A stretch of DNA of 11,515 nucleotides, taken from the NCBI GenBank assembly GCA_964604465.1, contig CAZRYZ010000043.1, positions 1-11,515 on the forward strand. Direction: 5' to 3'. Positions within the stretch are counted from its first letter, which is position 1. Each line of letters begins with the position of its first letter. Below the pieces are notes generated by a model that saw only the letters and a list, made by a program, of their open reading frames with translations, searched no databases and was not told where the DNA came from. The stretch comes from Fluviibacter sp964604465. GTDB lineage: Bacteria > Pseudomonadota > Gammaproteobacteria > Burkholderiales > Rhodocyclaceae. Both the position numbers and the translations under genes were made by a program. This document shows positions 1 to 7,984 of the stretch, in pieces.

Positions 1-938
1 CCGGTCTCGACGTTATAGAGTACGTCGGCAAAACCGATCTTGCCTGTGTAAGGGTAGAGCGTGCCGTCTGACATGGTGATGGTGACATCCAGGTCAGCCA
101 GGGTGGTGGCGGTGAGCTGTTTCTGTTCAAGCAGGCGATTGACGTTGAGCATCTGATCTTCGGCCACCGAGAAGTAGACCCACATCGGGTTCATCTGGTT
201 CACCACGGTCAGTTCCGAATTGGGGCTGCCCACTTGCAGATAGGTGCCAAGCGCGACTTTACGGACTGAGGCCAAACCGTCAATCGGCGAACGGATAGTG
301 CAGTACTCGAGGTTCAGTTGCGCGGTGGCGAGGTTGGCGCGGGCCTGGTCGACACCCGCCTGCGCTCTCAGGAAGTTCCCGGTCGCGGTATCCAGATCCT
401 GTTGCGATAGCGCTTTGGCGGCAGCCAGGGGTTTGATCCGGTTCAGTGTCAGGGTGGCGGTTCTCAGGCTGGCCTCCTGGGCTTCGAGTGCCGCTTTGGC
501 GGCATCGAGCTGCACAATAAAAGGCCGCTTGTCCATCTCGAACAGAATGTCACCAGCTTTTACCCAGGCACCTTCCTGATAGACCTGCTTGTCCAGGAAA
601 CCGGAGACACGGGTGTAAATCGCCACGGATTGCGGGCTACGTGTCTGGCCAACCAGCTGCGATTCCAGGGGAACCGTTAACGGTTGGACTTCAATGGTGT
701 CGACCCCGAGGGCGAAATGCGCCTTCAGGTAGGGCAGCACCACATCATTCTTGATGACATGCGCAGCAACCAGTAAGGCAAAGATGATCGCTGCTGGTTT
801 GTGCCAGCGCGGATTCTTGAGTGCGTTGCGGATGTCGTCCCGATTGATCTGCTTGAGCGATGACCAGTCAAAATGACGCAGCGTTTCCAGAAACGACCGG
901 AGTCGGGTGAGCAAGGCATCAGGAATCAGTTTGGCCAT
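1..938 (-). CDS. RND efflux periplasmic adaptor subunit (membrane fusion protein, HlyD/AcrA-like), partial
   Basis: The frame is open from the ATG at 938 to the left edge, giving 312 residues with the C-terminus missing. In RND tripartite pumps this protein bridges the inner-membrane pump and the outer-membrane channel. Visible parts, in order: a basic cytoplasmic segment of about 45 residues; one membrane segment (about 48-62) acting as an uncleaved anchor, with no lipobox; a lipoyl half (about 105-137, containing VSGFLDKQVYQEG and GDILFEMD); a helical hairpin (about 140-210); the second lipoyl half with the family hallmark CTIRSPIDG at 213-221; then the start of the beta-barrel domain (about 240 on). 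No good Shine-Dalgarno precedes the ATG, and an in-frame TTG at 974 is a weaker alternative. The pump gene is expected just beyond the left edge. The family call is secure; the substrate is unknown. Confidence 0.9.
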   Translation of the reverse strand, partial: MAKLIPDALLTRLRSFLETLRHFDWSSLKQINRDDIRNALKNPRWHKPAAIIFALLVAAHVIKNDVVLPYLKAHFALGVDTIEVQPLTVPLESQLVGQTRSPQSVAIYTRVSGFLDKQVYQEGAWVKAGDILFEMDKRPFIVQLDAAKAALEAQEASLRTATLTLNRIKPLAAAKALSQQDLDTATGNFLRAQAGVDQARANLATAQLNLEYCTIRSPIDGLASVRKVALGTYLQVGSPNSELTVVNQMNPMWVYFSVAEDQMLNVNRLLEQKQLTATTLADLDVTITMSDGTLYPYTGKIGFADVLYNVET

Positions 939-1131
939 GGGGGTGCGTGCCGTAAGACGAGAGAAAAGCGTCAAGGAGCGCTGGGTGATCGCGCCCCGGA
1001 AACTAGGCAGCTGAACGCACAACGCAAAGGGTGCAACCTTAGCATAGGAATAGACATTTTTGCTTTGCTTTTCAGTCAGATAGTCTCTGAAACTGGCATA
1101 ATGGTGCGATGCAAAATCAGCAGGCGTACGT
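939..1131. promoter_or_regulatory. Divergent intergenic region between adaptor gene and small RRM-like gene
   Basis: This 193-base gap separates two divergent genes and must hold promoters for both. I see no ORF or RNA gene in it. On the plus strand the best promoter signal is an extended -10, TG-G-CATAAT, at 1094-1102. It lies about 30 bases before the start codon and has no good -35. A dyad (TTTCAG at 1070-1075, CTGAAA at 1087-1092) sits directly upstream. On the minus strand no convincing -35/-10 pair was found. Confidence 0.5.
1094..1102 (+). promoter_or_regulatory. Candidate extended -10 promoter for the small RRM-like gene
   Basis: TG-G-CATAAT fits an extended -10 element, with five of six bases matching TATAAT and a TG one base upstream. 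It would start transcription near 1109, giving a leader of about 23 bases before the ATG at 1132. No good -35 hexamer lies at 16-18 bases, which extended -10 promoters can tolerate. This is pattern matching only. Confidence 0.4.
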
Positions 1132-1386
1132 ATGAATGCCGAATTTGGCCAACGGATCTATCTGACGGGTGTCGGGACCGACGTCACCGAGGACGATTTG
1201 CGCGCCTTTTTGTACAAATACACTGAAAGAATGCCTTCTCTGGTCGAGCGTGTTGACCTGCAGACCAATTTTCCGGCCTACGTCATCGGGTTCCCCGAGC
1301 TGACGGATGGCCAGATCCAGCAATTCGCCAGCCGGATTAATGGCATGTTCTGGCATGCCCATGTCGTGGAAGCCCACGTGATCTAA
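1132..1386 (+). CDS. Small RRM-like putative RNA-binding protein
   Basis: This 84-residue protein looks like a single RNA-recognition-motif fold. An RNP2-like strand (IYLTGV, residues about 9-14) is followed by a helix (TEDDLRAFLYKY). An RNP1-like strand follows (NFPAYVIGF, about 46-54), with aromatic residues in the usual places, then a second helix (DGQIQQFASRING) and a final strand (AHVVEAHVI). RRM proteins bind single-stranded RNA; the target here is unknown. The start is the only ATG in frame near the upstream promoter signal, and its ribosome site is weak. It lies 57 bases before ychF on the same strand with no terminator between them, so co-transcription is plausible. ChiRRM-type assignment rests on motif resemblance, so a generic ferredoxin-like fold with another role cannot be excluded. 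Confidence 0.75.
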   Translation: MNAEFGQRIYLTGVGTDVTEDDLRAFLYKYTERMPSLVERVDLQTNFPAYVIGFPELTDGQIQQFASRINGMFWHAHVVEAHVI

Positions 1387-1443
1387 GGCAGCTGCTTTAA
1401 AATACGGGCGGTATTGTCCTGTTTCGAATTTTCAAGGAATCCC

Positions 1444-2535
<1,092 letters not shown>

Positions 2536-2545
2536 TAGGTCACTG

Positions 2546-3142
2546 ATGGCTATGAATAGATTTCTTTCCCTGCTACTTTGCGTATTAACTCTGTCGATAC
2601 CGTCGGCGCCGGCTTTCGCGCTGTTTGATAGCAAAACACCGGCACAACAACGCGCTGAGATTCTGAAGCAAAACGATCAGATCATGGCACGGCTCTATCA
2701 ACTGGAGCCACATGCACGCGAACTGGTAGCGAAGTCTGCGGGTTATGCCACCTTCAGCAATTTCGGCATGAAGATCTTTATTGCCGGTGGTGGATCAGGG
2801 TCGGGCGTGGTTATGCGTGCAGACAACACCAAACCGGTTTTTATGAAGATGGTGGAGGTTCAGGCTGGCCTTGGTGTGGGCATTAAATCATTTACCGTGA
2901 TTTTCGTGTTTGAATCCGAAAAGGCGTTGAATGGATTCGTTAACTCGGGATGGACCTTTGGTGGCCAGGCGACAGCTGCTGCCAAGTATGAAAAAACTGG
3001 CGGCGCTTACGAGGGTGCGACCAATGTGTCGGAAGGGGTCTGGATGTATCAATTGACCGATAACGGTCTGGCAGCAGAGATAACAGCCAAGGGCACAAAA
3101 TACTATCGGGATGATGACCTGAACAAGGGGTCAGGTAAATAA
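2546..3142 (+). CDS. Exported SYLF/YSC84-domain protein
   Basis: The 198-residue protein has a Sec signal peptide: MAMNR, a hydrophobic core rich in leucine, then likely cleavage after SAPAFA at residue 25. A short helical stretch with Gln/Arg (about 30-60) precedes a glycine-rich beta region typical of SYLF domains: AKSAGYATFSNFG, then IFIAGGGSGSGVVMR, VEVQAGLGVGIKSFTVIFVFES, and SGWTFGGQATAAA. Eukaryotic SYLF proteins bind phosphoinositides and, in Ysc84, actin; the role of the bacterial secreted versions is not established, though lipid binding at the envelope is a reasonable guess. No lipobox is present, so it should be soluble in the periplasm. It starts 10 bases after ychF with a weak ribosome site (TAGG at 2536-2539); the second ATG at 2552 is also possible. 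A strong terminator follows immediately. Confidence 0.8.
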   Translation: MAMNRFLSLLLCVLTLSIPSAPAFALFDSKTPAQQRAEILKQNDQIMARLYQLEPHARELVAKSAGYATFSNFGMKIFIAGGGSGSGVVMRADNTKPVFMKMVEVQAGLGVGIKSFTVIFVFESEKALNGFVNSGWTFGGQATAAAKYEKTGGAYEGATNVSEGVWMYQLTDNGLAAEITAKGTKYYRDDDLNKGSGK

Positions 3143-3178
3143 AAAATGGCTGCCAGATCGGTACGGGCAGCCATTTTT
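3142..3178. terminator. Bidirectional rho-independent terminator between convergent genes
   Basis: Two perfectly complementary 13-base arms, AAAAATGGCTGCC (3142-3154) and GGCAGCCATTTTT (3166-3178), flank an 11-base loop. The GC-rich core is bordered by A-tract and T-tract, so a hairpin followed by U residues forms on either strand. It begins in the stop codon of the SYLF gene and ends 16 bases before the stop of the convergent YceI gene, so it can serve both. Confidence 0.93.
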
Positions 3179-3194
3179 GTTTGAAGAATTTGCG

Positions 3195-3764
3195 CTAGTT
3201 CTTGATGGCTTCTACCGCAACGGTCAGCTCGGTGTCGTCGCTAACGCCCGGGGCATACTTGCCGAGGCCGAACTCGCTCCGCTTGATCTGGGTCACCGCG
3301 TTGGCACCGCAGGCATCCTTCTGGCGCATCGGATGCACACCACAGTAGAAGTGGGTGATCTTCAGGGTCACCGGTTTGGTGATGTCCTTAACGGTCAGGT
3401 TGCCCATGACCTCGCTGGGCTTGTCACCCTTGAACTTGAAGCCAGTCGATTTAAATGTGATGGTCGGGTAGATATCGGCATCAAACCAGTTGCTGCTGAC
3501 CAGGTGGCTATCAAAGACTGCGCTACCGGTATCAACAGATGCGACTTTGATGGTGATGTCGGCACTACCAGTTTTGGCTTTCTGGTCCAGCGTGATGGTG
3601 CCGGTGGTGTCGTTAAAGCGGCTGCGTTGCTTCGAGAAACCCAGGTGGGTGTATTCAAAGCTGGCGAAGGTATGAGTCGGATCGATGTTGTAGGTCACCG
3701 GTTCGGCTAGCGCGACGGTAGAGAACGAAGCAGCGATGGCGCCGAGTAGTAGTGTCTTTTTCAT
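3195..3764 (-). CDS. Periplasmic YceI family protein (CG-containing type)
   Basis: The 189-residue protein has a clear signal peptide, with cleavage likely after STVALA at residue 20. The mature part is a complete YceI lipocalin-like barrel: YNIDPTHTFASFEYTHLGFSKQRSRF at its start, SVDTGSAVFDSHLVSSNWFDADIYPTITFKST in the middle, and the end signature KRSEFGLGKYAPGVSDDTELTVAVE. Two cysteines (in HFYCGVHP and KDACGAN) match the pair seen in many family members. YceI proteins bind isoprenoid chains such as ubiquinone in solved structures. The ribosome site AAGGAA (3771-3776) lies 6 bases before the ATG. It is the last gene of a leftward unit, 41 bases after the second YceI gene, and it ends at the shared terminator. 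YceI family is certain; its exact ligand is unknown. Confidence 0.95.
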   Translation of the reverse strand: MKKTLLLGAIAASFSTVALAEPVTYNIDPTHTFASFEYTHLGFSKQRSRFNDTTGTITLDQKAKTGSADITIKVASVDTGSAVFDSHLVSSNWFDADIYPTITFKSTGFKFKGDKPSEVMGNLTVKDITKPVTLKITHFYCGVHPMRQKDACGANAVTQIKRSEFGLGKYAPGVSDDTELTVAVEAIKN

Positions 3765-3805
3765 GGGAGGTTCCTTGTTGAGGGGTTGGGGTGAGAAGAC
3801 GGAAT

Positions 3806-4396
3806 TTACTGGCTGAGCAGGAAAAGGCGCAGTTGAACGGTGACGTCATTGGCTACGGTGTTGGTCGCAGCCCACGGCCCCTGGCCGAGACCGAAGTCCA
3901 GACGCTTGATCACCAGCGTGCCATCCAGTCGGGACTGCCCCCCGGATTCGCGGGTTAGTGTCACCGGAAAACGAACGGTTTTGGTCTGGTTGCGGATCGT
4001 CAGCGCACCGCTTAGCTCAAATCGATCACCGCCCAGTGCCTTGACCTGGGTCGATGTGAAGGTGGCTTTGGGAAACTGTTTGGCGTTGAACCAGTTTGGC
4101 CCCATCGCTTCATCGGTCGCCTCGTCAAAGCCGATGTCGAAGCTTTGTACGTCGATGTCTGCCTTGGCCTGTGCTTGTGCCGGTTTCTCCGGATCAAAGC
4201 GAACCTGGGCCGTAAATTTTTTGAAGCTACCGTCTGTTTTGGTGCCCATCAGAACTGGCGTAAACCGGATGGTTGAACGGGAAGTGTCGACACGATCGTA
4301 CTGGATGGCATGCGACGCAGGTGAAACCACGGCAAAGGCGAGGGGCATTAGTGCACTGGCAGAAAGTGTGGCGCAGAACGTGCGAAGCCGTTTCAT
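3806..4396 (-). CDS. Second, divergent periplasmic YceI family protein
   Basis: The 196-residue protein carries a long signal peptide, probably cleaved after SPASHA at about residue 30. The YceI barrel is recognisable from RSTIRFTPVLMG, QSFDIGFDEATDEAMGPNWFNAKQFPKATFTST, FELSGALTIRNQTKTVRFPVTL and RLDFGLGQGPWA. It lacks the paired cysteines and the SEFGLGKYAPGVSD ending of its neighbour and instead has the FGLGQGPWAATNTVANDV ending of another YceI subgroup. It is therefore an old paralogue rather than a recent duplicate. Its ATG overlaps the stop of the upstream cytochrome b561 gene in ATGA (4393-4396), indicating translational coupling. The product probably works in the periplasm with that membrane protein; a quinone or isoprenoid ligand is inferred from the family. 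Confidence 0.93.
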   Translation of the reverse strand: MKRLRTFCATLSASALMPLAFAVVSPASHAIQYDRVDTSRSTIRFTPVLMGTKTDGSFKKFTAQVRFDPEKPAQAQAKADIDVQSFDIGFDEATDEAMGPNWFNAKQFPKATFTSTQVKALGGDRFELSGALTIRNQTKTVRFPVTLTRESGGQSRLDGTLVIKRLDFGLGQGPWAATNTVANDVTVQLRLFLLSQ

Positions 4397-4953
4397 GAGG
4401 GCTCTCCCGATGCCTGCTTGCGTTCAGGGCGCATGCGCTCGAGCAAGCGATCTTTGTCGACAAACTGATGCTTCAGCGCAGCCCCGATATGGATGACGAC
4501 AAGCCCCATTAGCAGATTAGCCAGAAAACCATGGAGCTCCTTCAGGTTGGAAGCCAGCGCCTTATCTTTATCCACCAGGTTGGGCAAATCAAACCAGCCA
4601 AAGAAGGTGGTATTGAACCCCTTGGCGGAGCTCATCAGCCAGCCGCTAACCGGAATGGCGATCATGAGCAGATATAGCAGGGCATGAACGGCATGTGCCG
4701 CCGTATTCTGCCAAGCGGCTCCCCCTGCGGGGAGAGGTGGCGGTGCGTTCATTGCTCGGACAGCAATCCGGACGACCCAGAGCAGCGCGACGCAGACGCC
4801 GAGCCACTTGTGCCAGGTGACGACCTGGATTCGTTCGGGTCCAACAGGCAAGCTGCCCATACCCAGACCGACAAAATAGAGGGCAATAATCAGCCACGCC
4901 ATCAACCAGTGAAGAGCGATAGCGGGGCGAGCATAACGTTGGATGTCGGTCAT
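4393..4953 (-). CDS. Cytochrome b561 family inner-membrane protein (CybB/YceJ type)
   Basis: The 186-residue protein has four membrane segments: about 11-31, 47-67, 88-106 and 140-162. Histidines that can hold two b-type haems are present: H15 (IALHWLMAW), H48 (TWHKWLG), H87/H90 (AAHAVHALLY), H141 (LKELHGFLANLL) and H155 (VVIHIGAALKHQF). GWLMSSAKG after the third segment is also typical. E. coli CybB, of this family, oxidises superoxide and passes electrons to ubiquinone; whether this protein does the same is inference. It heads a unit with two YceI genes and overlaps the first by 4 bases. The same b561-YceI pairing occurs as yceJ-yceI in E. coli. The ribosome site is weak. A 20-bp palindrome lies 23 bases upstream of the start. 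Confidence 0.93.
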   Translation of the reverse strand: MTDIQRYARPAIALHWLMAWLIIALYFVGLGMGSLPVGPERIQVVTWHKWLGVCVALLWVVRIAVRAMNAPPPLPAGGAAWQNTAAHAVHALLYLLMIAIPVSGWLMSSAKGFNTTFFGWFDLPNLVDKDKALASNLKELHGFLANLLMGLVVIHIGAALKHQFVDKDRLLERMRPERKQASGEPS

Positions 4954-4976
4954 AGAGGTTTGGTAATCAGAGACGG

Positions 4977-4996
4977 TAATGGCATATTTGCCATTA
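4977..4996. promoter_or_regulatory. Perfect 20-bp palindrome, candidate operator between b561 unit and gluQ
   Basis: TAATGGCA (4977-4984), TATT, TGCCATTA (4989-4996) forms a perfect 8-bp inverted repeat with a 4-base centre. It lies in the 89-base gap between two divergent starts, 23 bases from the b561 ATG and 46 from the gluQ ATG. The minus-strand -10-like CATAAT (4993-4998) overlaps its edge, so a bound dimer could block that promoter. Size and symmetry fit a homodimeric repressor site; the regulator is not identifiable. There is no U-tract, so it is not terminator-like. Confidence 0.55.
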
Positions 4997-5042
4997 TGAA
5001 GTGCGCAAGCTTAAAAACTGATGAAGATGACATGCAAAACGT

Positions 5043-5981
5043 ATGAGCAGCATACGTGAAATTACGGCCAAATCGGTGACGGTCGGGCGGTTTGCGCCGT
5101 CGCCGACGGGGCCGCTGCATTTTGGCTCACTGGTCGCGGCTCTCGGGAGCTATCTTGAGGCTCGATGGGCGGGTGGCCGCTGGTTAGTCCGAATTGAAGA
5201 TGTGGATCGACCGCGGACGATTCCCGGCATGACCGATGCCCAGATCGGGGCCCTGGATGCTTACGGGTTTGAGTGGGATGGTGAGATTCTCCGGCAGTCT
5301 GAACATTCCCCGACGTACCAGCGCACACTGGATGCCCTGATCGAGGGAGGTTTTGCCTACCCGTGCACCTGCACCCGCAGTCAGATTGCCGCTACTCCCG
5401 ATGTGCAATCGGGCGTGGATGGGCTAATCTATCCGGGAACCTGTGCCCACTGGCGACCCGGTGATCCGGTGCCCAGCGGTGCTGCCTGGCGTTTTCGGGT
5501 GCCTGAGGAACCGATCGGGTTTGATGACCGGATTTACGGCCGACAGCAGCAGATGCTGAAGGCACAAGTGGGCGACTTTCCGTTGCTGAGAGCCGATGGC
5601 TGTTTTACCTACCAGTTGGCGGTGGTCGTGGATGACTTGGCGCAGGGTGTAACTGAGGTGGTAAGAGGCGCAGACCTTATGGATTCGACGCCGCGCCAGA
5701 TTGCGCTGATTTCAACTCTGGGTGGGCACGTTCCGAGCTATGCCCATTTGCCAGTCGTCACTAATGCTCAGGGTGAGAAGCTCTCTAAACAGACGCGCGC
5801 CGAGGCTATCCCCGTCGGAAGTGAAAGTGCGCGCGTCGAGACACTATGGCAGGCGCTGGCGTTTCTGGGGCAGCACCCCCCTGATGCACTGCGGCGTGAA
5901 AGCCAGAAGAGGCTATGGGAGTGGGCCTTGGCGCACTGGCGGGTGAACCAGGTGCCTGCCGTAGGCGTGCCTCAGGTTTAA
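5043..5981 (+). CDS. gluQ: Glutamyl-Q tRNA(Asp) synthetase
   Basis: The 312-residue protein resembles the catalytic half of glutamyl-tRNA synthetase and lacks the anticodon-binding domain, which defines GluQ-RS (YadB). It activates glutamate and joins it to queuosine at the wobble base of tRNA-Asp. Seen: VGRFAPSPTGPLHFGSL at 14-30, with the HIGH-type motif as HFGS (26-29); LVRIEDVDRPR (48-58); zinc ligands expected from C108, C110, Y130 and C134; QLAVVVDDLAQGVTEVVRGADL (191-212); and a KLSKQ motif at 246-250. The ATG at 5043 gives a normal N-terminus but lacks a strong ribosome site. Unlike in E. coli, no dksA gene precedes it. Its stop overlaps the stop region of the convergent clsB-like gene by 4 bases. 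Confidence 0.96.
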   Translation: MSSIREITAKSVTVGRFAPSPTGPLHFGSLVAALGSYLEARWAGGRWLVRIEDVDRPRTIPGMTDAQIGALDAYGFEWDGEILRQSEHSPTYQRTLDALIEGGFAYPCTCTRSQIAATPDVQSGVDGLIYPGTCAHWRPGDPVPSGAAWRFRVPEEPIGFDDRIYGRQQQMLKAQVGDFPLLRADGCFTYQLAVVVDDLAQGVTEVVRGADLMDSTPRQIALISTLGGHVPSYAHLPVVTNAQGEKLSKQTRAEAIPVGSESARVETLWQALAFLGQHPPDALRRESQKRLWEWALAHWRVNQVPAVGVPQV

Positions 5982-7192
5982 TAATTGTTCCCGTAACCCG
6001 TCAGGCTGAGAATTCTGAACAGCAGGCGGGCACTGAATCCGCGCAACAGCTGGAAGAGGCCCGGTTGCATGGTCCAGCACGCAGCGGTGATCTCCCGGCT
6101 GTCCTCCTGAATCGCCCGGTCAAGCGGTATCTGTAGCTGACGGGCAAAGCCGGTATCGCGAATCACGATGTTGGCTTCACGGGCTACCAGAAGCGAAAAA
6201 GGATCCAGATTGGCCGAGCCGACAGTGGACCAGTGATCATCGATGACGGCGACCTTGGCATGCATGAAGCCGGGCAGGTATTCATAAATCCGGATGCCGG
6301 CAGCAAGGAGCCGTTGGTAAAGCGCCTGGGAGGCATAGTGTTGTAGGCGATATTCGATGCGCCCTTGCAGTAGCAGGTCGATCGGGACGCCACGATGTGC
6401 CGCAGCGAGCAGGGCGTGGAGAATGCGCTGGCTCGGAATGAAATAGGCCATGGCCAGGGTAATGCGCTCACGCGATTGGCGAATGGCCCGGAGATAGGCA
6501 TGCTCGATCGTGCGGCGATGCATCAGGTTATCGCGCAAGGCCAGCGCAGCGTGGATGTGCCCACGGCGATCGATGTGCAGGGGCGTTGCTGCGGCGGTCT
6601 CGTAGCTGATCCGGTGCGTATACCAGTGAACCCGGTTCAGCACGCGCCATTGACGATCGATGGCCTGGGCAATCGGCTCGATGAGCGGCCCGGATACGCG
6701 CACGGCAAAGTCGAGTCGAACGGGGGAGGTGTTGCCGGTGGCATCATCAATCACGTTGATGCCTCCGACAAAGGCGGTCTGTCCATCGATTAGTGCCAAC
6801 TTGCGATGCATCCGGCACAGCCGTGACCGTTGCAGTGAAATCAGGTGCCGGAAAAGATGGTGCTCCGGTCGGAAGACACGGACTTGAATGCCTGCCTGGT
6901 CGAGGAGTAAGCCATGTCGTCGTGGCAGATTGCGAGCACCAAACCCATCCACGACCAAACGGACATCGACACCGCGTGCTGCCGCCTGGCAGAGGGCATC
7001 AGTGATGCGATCGCCAACCGGATCATCAGCGTATAGATAGGTTTCGAGACGGATGCTTTCCCGGGCAGTCTCGATGGCCGCAAGCAGTTCCTGAAAATAG
7101 GCATCGCCATTACATAACAAGGTGATCTGGTTGCCGCCTAGAAAATGCAGCTTCGGGTCAATGGCCTGGAGGATCCTACTGCGTAGGGTCAT
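5978..7192 (-). CDS. clsB: Cardiolipin synthase B-like phospholipase D family protein
   Basis: The 404-residue protein has two phospholipase D catalytic motifs: HRKLALID (H129, K131, D136) followed by FVGGIN, and HAKVAVID (H311, K313, D318) followed by STVGSANLDPFS. The N-terminal part (about 20-85, with AYFQELLAAIETARESIRLETYLYADD) is the usual start of the first PLD domain. There is no long N-terminal membrane hairpin, which separates ClsB/YbhO-type from ClsA. Such enzymes join phosphatidyl groups to make cardiolipin, and E. coli ClsB can also make phosphatidylglycerol. It lies 6 bases after a ybhP-like gene, matching the enterobacterial neighbour pair, and ends in a 4-base tail-to-tail overlap with gluQ. 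ClsC-type specificity cannot be fully excluded, but the ybhP-like neighbour favours ClsB. Confidence 0.9.
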   Translation of the reverse strand: MTLRSRILQAIDPKLHFLGGNQITLLCNGDAYFQELLAAIETARESIRLETYLYADDPVGDRITDALCQAAARGVDVRLVVDGFGARNLPRRHGLLLDQAGIQVRVFRPEHHLFRHLISLQRSRLCRMHRKLALIDGQTAFVGGINVIDDATGNTSPVRLDFAVRVSGPLIEPIAQAIDRQWRVLNRVHWYTHRISYETAAATPLHIDRRGHIHAALALRDNLMHRRTIEHAYLRAIRQSRERITLAMAYFIPSQRILHALLAAAHRGVPIDLLLQGRIEYRLQHYASQALYQRLLAAGIRIYEYLPGFMHAKVAVIDDHWSTVGSANLDPFSLLVAREANIVIRDTGFARQLQIPLDRAIQEDSREITAACWTMQPGLFQLLRGFSARLLFRILSLTGYGNNY

Positions 7193-7198
7193 GGCAGA

Positions 7199-7957
7199 CT
7201 AATCCGACAACACAAGATCACAGCGAAGGGCAGCATGATCCGAGATCTTGGACCAGCCCGCACCATAGTGAACGTCAGCTCGCACGGCGCGCAACCCGCG
7301 GACGTAGATACGATCCAGCCGCAGCATGGGGAGCGCAACCGGGAAGCTGCGGGCTGGCCGGCCGGAAAGCTGGTGAAAGACTTCGCTGAGTGAGAGCCGG
7401 TCCGCGAGATGTTCGCTGGCATGGTTGCGCCAGTCATTGAAGTCGCCGGCAATGATCAGAGGCTGGTCGTGCGGTACCAGCCGATCGATCTCTTCGGCCA
7501 GGGCCGCCATTTGCCACTTACGGGAGCGGGCAAAGAGCGACAGATGTGCACATACACAATGCACGATCTGACCCTGCCAATCAATCTGGGTGTGCAGCAG
7601 GCCGCGACGCTCAAAACTCAGGTGAGTCACATCCTGATTATGGCTGCGCTCGATCGGGTAGCGGGACAGGATCGCATTGCCGTGGTGGCCATGGTCATAG
7701 AGCACATTCTGGCCATAGGAGGCCGCCCATACCGAATCGGCTAGAAATTCATGCTGGGGTTGAGCGGGCCAGTTGGTATGACGTTGTGCGTGCTGTTCAT
7801 GCAGCCCCTGGACTTCCTGCAAGAAAACCAGATCCGGGTTCAGGATTCGCAGGCGATCACGCAACTCATGCACGGTCAGTCGGCGGTTGAACTGAGAAAA
7901 CCCCTTATGGATATTGTAGGTAACCAGCGACAGGGTATCGGACAGAATCTCGGACAT
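7199..7957 (-). CDS. ybhP: Endonuclease/exonuclease/phosphatase family protein, YbhP-like
   Basis: The 252-residue protein is a complete EEP-fold enzyme. Motifs in order: VTYNIHKG with N15; DLVFLQEV with metal-binding E48; a GNAILSRYP stretch (93-101); VCAHLSLFARSR with H138; IIAGDFNDW with D172 and N174; LDRIYVRG with D215; and the final SDHAALRCDL with D240 and H241. All catalytic positions of the family appear intact, so it should hydrolyse a phosphodiester or phosphomonoester. The substrate is not known; the EEP family includes nucleases, sphingomyelinases and inositol phosphatases. Position 6 bases upstream of the clsB-like gene suggests a link to phospholipid metabolism. No signal peptide is seen, so it is probably cytoplasmic. 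The ATG at 7957 has a poor ribosome site and sits 27 bases after nadA. Confidence 0.88.
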   Translation of the reverse strand: MSEILSDTLSLVTYNIHKGFSQFNRRLTVHELRDRLRILNPDLVFLQEVQGLHEQHAQRHTNWPAQPQHEFLADSVWAASYGQNVLYDHGHHGNAILSRYPIERSHNQDVTHLSFERRGLLHTQIDWQGQIVHCVCAHLSLFARSRKWQMAALAEEIDRLVPHDQPLIIAGDFNDWRNHASEHLADRLSLSEVFHQLSGRPARSFPVALPMLRLDRIYVRGLRAVRADVHYGAGWSKISDHAALRCDLVLSD

Positions 7958-7984
7958 GATGTGCCCGCAATGAACGGCCAGCGA

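Noticed and set aside
244..579. Plus-strand open frame opposite the efflux adaptor
   Set aside because: The minus-strand frame carries the adaptor lipoyl and CTIRSPIDG signatures; the plus frame has no recognisable content.
3840..4496. Plus-strand open frame of 218 codons opposite the second YceI gene
   Set aside because: Antisense shadow; the minus-strand product has a signal peptide and a full YceI domain.
4684..5046. Plus-strand frame of 120 codons ending in an ATGA overlap with gluQ
   Set aside because: Mostly antisense to the cytochrome b561 gene, no domain features, and the overlap is coincidental.
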